Source: Rhodamnia argentea
Taxonomy: Eukaryota > Streptophyta > Magnoliopsida > Myrtales > Myrtaceae
DNA length: 64,000 nucleotides
Direction of reading: 5' to 3'
Assembly: GCF_020921035.1 (NCBI RefSeq)
Contig: NC_063157.1
Span: forward strand, 3,906,001-3,970,000
The notes beneath the pieces are model-generated. The model ran no database searches. It saw nothing but the letters and a program-made list of their open reading frames with translations, and was not told the DNA's origin. The first letter of the stretch is position 1; each line of letters starts with the position of its first letter. Positions 57,525-64,000 of this stretch are shown one piece after another. A program made the translations under genes and the position numbers.

Positions 57525-60500
57525 CTAGCCAGCCGTTCGCGGTTCTTTCATTGGGGCAGTCTTAGTGAACGAAAATTCATCGGTATCACTGGCTCTATCC
57601 CCGTGATCAGAGTCGTTCACATGTATAACTTGATCCTCAGGATCAACTTTCGTGACTAAATTCTTTGTATCGGATGTCGGCAACATTGTATCCCCGTCAT
57701 TATCAGATAGATTGTTGTCGTCATAGTCGTACGAGCGAACTGAGTGCCCGGTCGTCTTGAAGCGGCGCAGCCTGTGGCTTGAAGATCGCACGGTCGACGA
57801 GCTTGGGCTTGGGCTCCGGCTCCGACCAAACATCCGAGTAGGGGATTTGCCACCCTGTGTGCCTTGCTTCTTTTTCACCGCCATGTGCCACTTCTTTAGA
57901 GCCTTCGATGTCTGCTCGTCAAAGATTGATTTCTTCATGCCCGAGCCCATCTGTGTTCATGCGCCAATTTTATTGCATTTAACATCAGACTCCGCATTAG
58001 ATTCTCAATGTATGTACCAAATAGCAAGATTAAAAATGACAAACACATTCTGATGAAAAATTCTTTGTCAACGAAATGAAATATACCTGAGTTACGAGGG
58101 CGTATAAGGGAAGAGTGATGTAGCTGCAGAGACATAGGACTCCTATCCTGCACAGTCCCATTAAATATTTGATCAATCAATCCAAGGTAAACCAAAAGTT
58201 TTCCTTGAGATTATATAAAGCTTCAGGACTAAATGGTGAACCCATCTGCTAGGCACTTCCAGTGACAGCTTAATTCGAATGATGCCGGCTATCAATAAAG
58301 GATTAGCCGAATTGGGGAACTATATTACGTGGTCAAATACAAATACAAGAAGGATAGCAATTTCGGCGACCAATTTTACGAGGCAATCTTCCCTTCGATT
58401 CCCATAATCTATTGGCCTTTATAAGAGACGATGATTTCAAGGCTGTTTCAATATTCATTGTGTTGTTGACATAACTAATGTCCAAGCTGTAGCAATATCA
58501 CAAAGAGAAGAAACAGCAGATCAACGGCTTACCCTAGAGCAACTTTCACGATTGCAAGCTTTACATTGTCATGGAAGCAAGTGTCCCAGCCGAAAGAGTA
58601 CTACAAAGGAAGAAACTCTTAATTGAATTGAGACAACCAAAGATGATTTTGTCAGTGTAAAAGGAAGCTTATAAAGATCAGGTCATTACCCAAATCCACA
58701 GAAAATATGTGATCTGAAATGCATTCTGCACCAAAAACAAGAGCTTAGTGAAGGATCTCAACCAAATCAAGCTAACATAAAATTATATCTGCATGCTTAT
58801 CCTTAAGAGTAACACCTATGAAGAAAAAGCTGCTCTCAACCAAATCAAGCTAACATAAAATTATATCTGCATGCTTATCCTTAGAGTAACACCTATGAAG
58901 AAAAAGCTGCAGATTACTTTTTTTGCTGTAAGAACTTGAAGCCCCCTCTCTCTAAATAGAATTGCAAAAAAAAACAAAAATAAGCATTTCAATTTACTAG
59001 ACAATTTTTTTTCAAAAAGCCTTCGCCCTCCCATTTAACAGGGCATTTATAGAAGCAGCTTCCTTCCTTGACTTCTTAGCTCAAGATTCCTTGTTCCTTA
59101 GTGTAGTCTTGGTCCATAGTTTCAGACTCTTAACAAATAATATTATGCTGCCTTAACATGCTTCTTCCAATAAGAAAACTTTCAGCAACCAAGAGTTTAC
59201 ATTAGATTGCTCTGGAAAAGAATTTAGAGAACATTGCATCTGATCGATTAGTTTGGTTATTCCAAATATAATCCGACAAGTGAAAAGAGATAAGCATGAA
59301 TACCTGAAACAAGGCGAAATGGATAAAATGAAGAACTAACTGAGGCCGACCAAACCAGAAGTATCTATCTGAGCCTTGTACCAGAGGAATTCCTTGAACA
59401 ACCGCATGCCTTTCAGTGATTTCCAGAGCCATCTTTGTCAAAACCGCTTGAAGTTCCGTTCCGACAGCTAATATTATCTGCAGTTATTTATAAGGTCATG
59501 AGATGTAGCCTCCAAGCTGACTCGGATAGTATAAACCACAACAAAGATTTTATCTCTTACAATTACAGGGATCAATGAAGCCCAAAACAGTGCATGCCAT
59601 CCTGAAATTCATATGTACATAATTTCGATCATATCACTCTCCAGTTTAGAAGAAGACGAAGAATATTTCTAAAAGCCTCTCACTGGATAGAAAGGACTCA
59701 CCATTAACATTGAGAAGCAAAAATATTACAAAGGAAGCCCACAGCACAGGACTGGCAAGAAAAGAAAGAGCTAATGTAAGAACATGGCTTCTTCTTCTTC
59801 ACAACTTCTATGAGAGTGGATTTCCAAAAACAGAATTACAAAGCCAAGCAGGCCATTACCTTACTCCAACCACGTACTTGAAGTCATCCTCTAGTGACCG
59901 CTTGATATATTTCTGGAAATTAAATTTACTCCCAGGGGCTATATGGACCTGTTTATGCATAGCATGGTCAAGTACTTATATATTAATAGTCACAAGGAAT
60001 GTCCAATTGAGGCCAAAGACTCACAGCAATGAACCCATTTCGCAATGTCAAGTAGTCTGTCTTATGAACCGACCTGAAAAACTGTCGAAAGAAACATCCC
60101 TGCAACAGAAGATGTTGGAGAGATTTCAGACTCTACCAAACACACGAAATGTATGAAACCTGGAATAGAGAGTAGAATTCAATTTGTTTTGTCCTTCTCA
60201 TTGCCTGCTGCAAGGGTTTGAGCTTTTTCAGCGTATTGATTTCTCTAGAAGCCTTGAGTTCCTTATTAATTCTCCCTTTTCTTTTTTGGCCAGAATTTAA
60301 TTCTCTCTTTGCATGGCTCAGGAACGCCTCATTCATCCTCCAGAATTTAGTCTTTGGACCAACTTTGGAATGTGGGTATTCCATCCAAAAGTTGGGCCAA
60401 AAGCTAACTACACAGCACCATTCCTAAAAGCATGTCGCTTGGGTGGCAAATGGTGCATGCCTATGACTATTAAAGGTGGTCAATGTTAGTATTAACCTCT

Positions 60501-63344
60501 ATCGAGTCATCCCATTCATATTATGAGCTGCACTGCAGACATGCTGACCCGCTGGGCATATCTCCCTATTTGACCACTAATACAATTGGAGCATTGAAAA
60601 TGAAGCCAAAAACACTAGTTGCTCAGATCATACTAAATTCACTATGTTCCTATGAGCATTGAAAGTGGTTCGAACTAAGAAACCACTGTATATCATGTAT
60701 TTGCATCTTCTCCTTGAGAAATTATGTATGTGGAATAAGATGTGTTACTCACAACGTAGAAGAAGAAAGGAATCCTTGTCCAAAAGCTGGAATGAACCTT
60801 AACGAACGATGTTTCATGAGTGAGTCTGAATCTGGAAGGATCTGCATCATGGAAGCAAATTAGATAGCTCTGATAGCAGCTCATTGCTCCTCAAGGAGTA
60901 ATAAGTTCTGCTGGATCTTTCTCAGTCATGAATAGTGAGTACCGTACCAGTAGAGAACTCGTAGTCATGAGATGAAGTTTCTTGTTCCCATTGCTTCCAG
61001 CCACGGATCTATCCAATGTTTCAGCAACATTTGGCAATTTATTATCATCATACAAAGTAACTGCTAAAAAATTGACAGTGCAATTCCAGGTGATTTAAGT
61101 TGACAGCATCTACCAACCAAAAAAAAAGTTGACAGCATCAGAAGAAGAGAATACTAGTGGCTCTTTTCGCTAATAAGGCTGCAGGGTCAAGTTACTAAGT
61201 GAATTAAATGCCTCGAGAAAAAACCACTGGTTTGAAAAAATGAGGTCATTCAATTCATTGATGTCAACCAGTGATTTTGTGGTCCTAATGCAGCCAATTA
61301 TATTTTTTCCTACAAGATAATGCACGTGACGAGCAGGATAATTCCAAGAAAAACATATATTATAATTTTCTCCTCACATGCCACTGCATTAGCAATATCA
61401 ACGTAAGTTCACCCTGCACCACCGTTGCTTGAATATTGTATTGGGGGTTGAAGCCATCGGAGCAAATTGCCATCTAATGGTCCCAATTCAAATTTGATAT
61501 AAATGACCACACGAACCAGAGAAGTAAGAAGTTCTGATCACATGAATCATAGCAGTCTAGGAGGCTTTTTGTTTGCATCGCTATGGAGAAGTCAATAAGA
61601 TTACTCGAGTCACCGTGATAGAGGGGGAATCCATACCTTTAGTCTTCCAAGCAACATGGTAACAGCACTGTACAACACATGAAAGAAGGCGAGGAAGAAT
61701 ATGAGGATGTGCAATTGATGCAATCCATTGACAGATATTAGCGGGGTTCCCTGTTGAGCAGAATTAGACAGATTGTTAAGCTTAAGGAATCATAACTGCG
61801 ACTTCTCAAGACTCTACTGAACTTCCTTGTCCGAAATATCGACGAAGACAATGAAGTGCCTAATTACAAAGAATTAGGACGAGGCATTATGGAAGTTGGG
61901 ATGGCAAAGCAATAGCAATATAATTTTGTTTGCTTCAAATTTGTTTGGAGACTAAGGACTTGAAGAACTTCTACCAAATAGAAATCAACAGACATTTGAG
62001 CACAAGTGACAATCATCTTAGCATAAGTTACAAAACCCTGTCCTCCGCTTCGTTTGTAAAGTAGAAAATGCCATTTGATTGCAGATTTTGATCAACATAA
62101 TAATCTTCACATGGATGAGTCAGGACATTCAAGGAATTATGAATACAGCTATACTTTCTTAGACAATCAGTTAGAAATGAACGAAATAGAAGACGTTTCA
62201 TAGCGATTCTCTAGAAAACAAGGAGTTTTAGCTATCGAACCAAGACATGCCCCTCCCTCCTCCCACATCCAGGCTTGGCATGGCACTGGCTTTGTACCAT
62301 TTTGTGAATAAAGAAGACGAATATAGAAATCAAGCAACTCAAGCTCTGCCCTTTTCCCTCATAAATTAGCTCAAAAAGCAATGCATGCACTTACCGATGA
62401 GCAATTAGAAGCATAGCTACCAGCCGCCAAAGATCTCCTTTCATACCATAAAAGTCTCCGCCGTCTCTCTTCAGTGGTCAAACTTTTCGCGCACGGCAAC
62501 ATTGTTTCGGCTACGCTTATTGGGATACATATCTTGGCAATGTAGCTCTGCCCAAACGTCAGAAGCAACGAAATGAAGCCTAGAATCATCAACTCTGCAC
62601 TAATGACAGCAACGTTAGACATGAAACCAAGGAATCGCCAATACTCACATGATATTCTTATTCCAACAAGCATCATCAGGCTCGCATTCTGCACACTAAT
62701 CAATTATTAAAATCATATTCTTACCACATTTGATCTTCTCCAGAGCCTCATATAAAGCCCTCTTATGCCTTTCAGTAAGCCACTGAAACACCAAAAACAA
62801 ACGAATTATGCTTGAAGTGATTAGAGAGGGTATCCTTCAGTTGAACAGAGCATCATCTTAGTACTCGTTGAACTTCAGACAGTGTCAACTTCATCAACAA
62901 ACACATGAAGCTCAAGAACGTGGACAGGCTACTGCAACAGAACTGCAAAATTTCACTCAAACTTCACATTCACAATCTCGAAGGCTATTATCTTTTTTCT
63001 GGCATTTCTGCTGGGTTCATTCAAGCCCAAGAAAATCAGAAATCTTGCTCCAGGAAACGCATGAATCAAGAAAAACCCATGTGGCACAAACAGTCGAAAA
63101 CAAAACATCAAGAAACGTACCCAAAAGCAAAAGTAAAATAAACCCACATGCTCAAAATGGAAAAAAAGAAGAAAAGGTAATGGAAGCATCGAAGCACAGA
63201 TGAAGCTCGTACCGTTCCAACTTTGTGAAGGACCTTCTCTAGCACAATGGAGATGAGAATAATAAGAGCACAAACACCAGCAACAGCCCATGTCGGAGTC
63301 TGATCAAGCTCTCTGCTTTGCGAACCACTGCTCTCCGTCGCCAT
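57525..63344 (-). CDS. MLO-family membrane protein (clade III-like), two frameshifts as read
   Basis: MLO proteins are seven-helix plasma-membrane, calmodulin-binding proteins tied to powdery-mildew response and reproduction. The exons are 63344-63213, 62782-62725, 62594-62395, 61750-61637, 61009-60948, 60841-60753, 60099-60025, 59948-59860, 59751-59702, 59601-59561, 59477-59304, 58725-58690, 58601-58533, 58147-58087 and 57950-57525. All are GT-AG. Landmarks are [100 protein letters not shown] and the calmodulin-binding [13 protein letters not shown]. Exon 5 (62 nt) has one extra base near 60960-60961, and exon 13 (69 nt) has one extra A in a run near 58560. Each breaks phase, and the first gives an immediate TGA. 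Without them the product would be 557 aa. This is decay or assembly error. Confidence 0.87.
58756..58910. repeat. 78-bp tandem duplication in MLO intron
   Basis: Copies at 58756-58833 and 58834-58910 begin TCTCAACCAAATCAAGCTAAC and end GAAGAAAAAGCTGC. They differ by one base. They lie in the intron between exons 11 and 12. Confidence 0.92.
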
Positions 63345-64000
63345 TTCTCGTCCCTGTACCTCTCGAGCCAAAAACCCAGAAGGAGGGAGGGAGAGAGAGA
63401 GAGAGTAGATTTTTTCGAAAAAGAAAACCTTTTACCAGGTAATAAAGAAAGATGTAGGAGGATGCTTCCAAAGAAAGACCCTTTAATTATTCTTTACTCG
63501 TCGTATTCACCAATCACAAAAATGGGAGCTCTGGATTCAGAGGAAGGGACTGATCACGGCTTAATAGGCGGTCAAGACGAAGCAGGGGCTAGCACGGAAC
63601 TTCCAAAAAACAAAAAAAACAAGGAAAAAAAGAGAGGGAAAAATGCTTTTCGAGCTTTGGTTATATCCCACTAAAATTTCTAACAAAGCAAAGTGAAAGC
63701 GACGAAGAACGACCTCGTTCGCGCTGTCGGTTTCTCGACACAGCGGTTTCAGGTTCTCTCGACGTCGACGTTGAATTTAAGTCCTCGTGATTTCGTGGTT
63801 TTCGTCCAAGACGAGTGTTTTTTATGTTGTCGTTTTTCCTTTTAATTCGGTCGATCTTTTCTGCTGGATCCCTTCAAATAAGGGGCAAACGAGGGAGAAG
63901 GGACCAATGCGCGGACTAATCGAAAACTATTACATTCCGGAATTAAAATAAAGATGCACTAACGCTCTCGGTAAGATGATTAGTTAGGATTTTGTGGAGA
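63345..64000. other. MLO 5' leader/promoter and right-edge region
   Basis: A GA-rich leader lies at about 63386-63410. A basic, Lys-rich frame on the plus strand to 63674 has no domain. Nothing else is recognised to the window end. Confidence 0.4.

Noticed and set aside
59710-60156. 148-codon plus-strand frame across MLO introns and exons
   Set aside because: It is antisense to well-defined MLO exons and has no domain of its own.
62868-63203. 111-codon plus-strand frame
   Set aside because: It lies within the first MLO intron, opposite strand; composition is not protein-like.

Overview
This is a window of a eudicot plant nuclear genome: genes with many GT-AG introns, AT-rich intergenic DNA, MITE- and Mutator-like repeats, GA/CT microsatellites and one large intact-ended LTR retrotransposon. 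The repeat style and the SKIP23-like F-box genes would fit a Myrtales genome, but that is a guess.

Left third (1-24.6 kb): a segmental tandem duplication. Copy A (1-4473) carries an open F-box/DUF295 (SKIP23-like) gene running off the left edge and a broken remnant of the last exon of an HMG-CoA reductase gene. Copy B (about 6.1-24.6 kb) carries a broken F-box copy and a complete five-exon HMG-CoA reductase gene (HMGR). Between them, copy B was split by a 13,575-bp LTR retrotransposon (8041-21615, 5-bp target duplication GTAAG). Its LTRs differ at only three bases plus one indel. It belongs to the Tat/Ogre side of Ty3/gypsy (primer site matching tRNA-Arg, antisense ORF, 3' tandem repeats). 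It has lost protease, RT and RNase H, keeping a gag stub fused to an integrase. It also holds pieces of two host-type transcription factor genes: a class IV HD-ZIP homeodomain/zipper and a type-B response regulator (receiver plus GARP). This is the most unusual object in the window.

Middle (24.7-52 kb): a gene-poor stretch, then an RRM RNA-binding protein gene (ARP1/RBM24-like, +, 6 exons), a convergent RRN3 (TIF-IA, Pol I initiation) gene (-, 15 coding exons), a small basic protein of unknown function (+), eIF6 (+, 7 coding exons) and a mitochondrial phosphate carrier (PHT3;3-like, -, 6 exons). RRN3 and eIF6 both serve ribosome production. The eIF6 leader has a telo-box and the RRN3/small-gene intergenic region a TGGGCY cluster.

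Right (52-64 kb): several copies of one inverted-repeat element family, a DIVARICATA-type MYB gene (-, 2 exons) with one such repeat in its intron, and an MLO-family gene (-, 15 exons, most like clade III). As read, the MLO gene has two single-base insertions that break its frame; decay and assembly error cannot be separated from the sequence alone.

Exon boundaries were set by hand from GT-AG sites, phase agreement and family-like protein continuity. Coordinates of repeats without clear ends are approximate.
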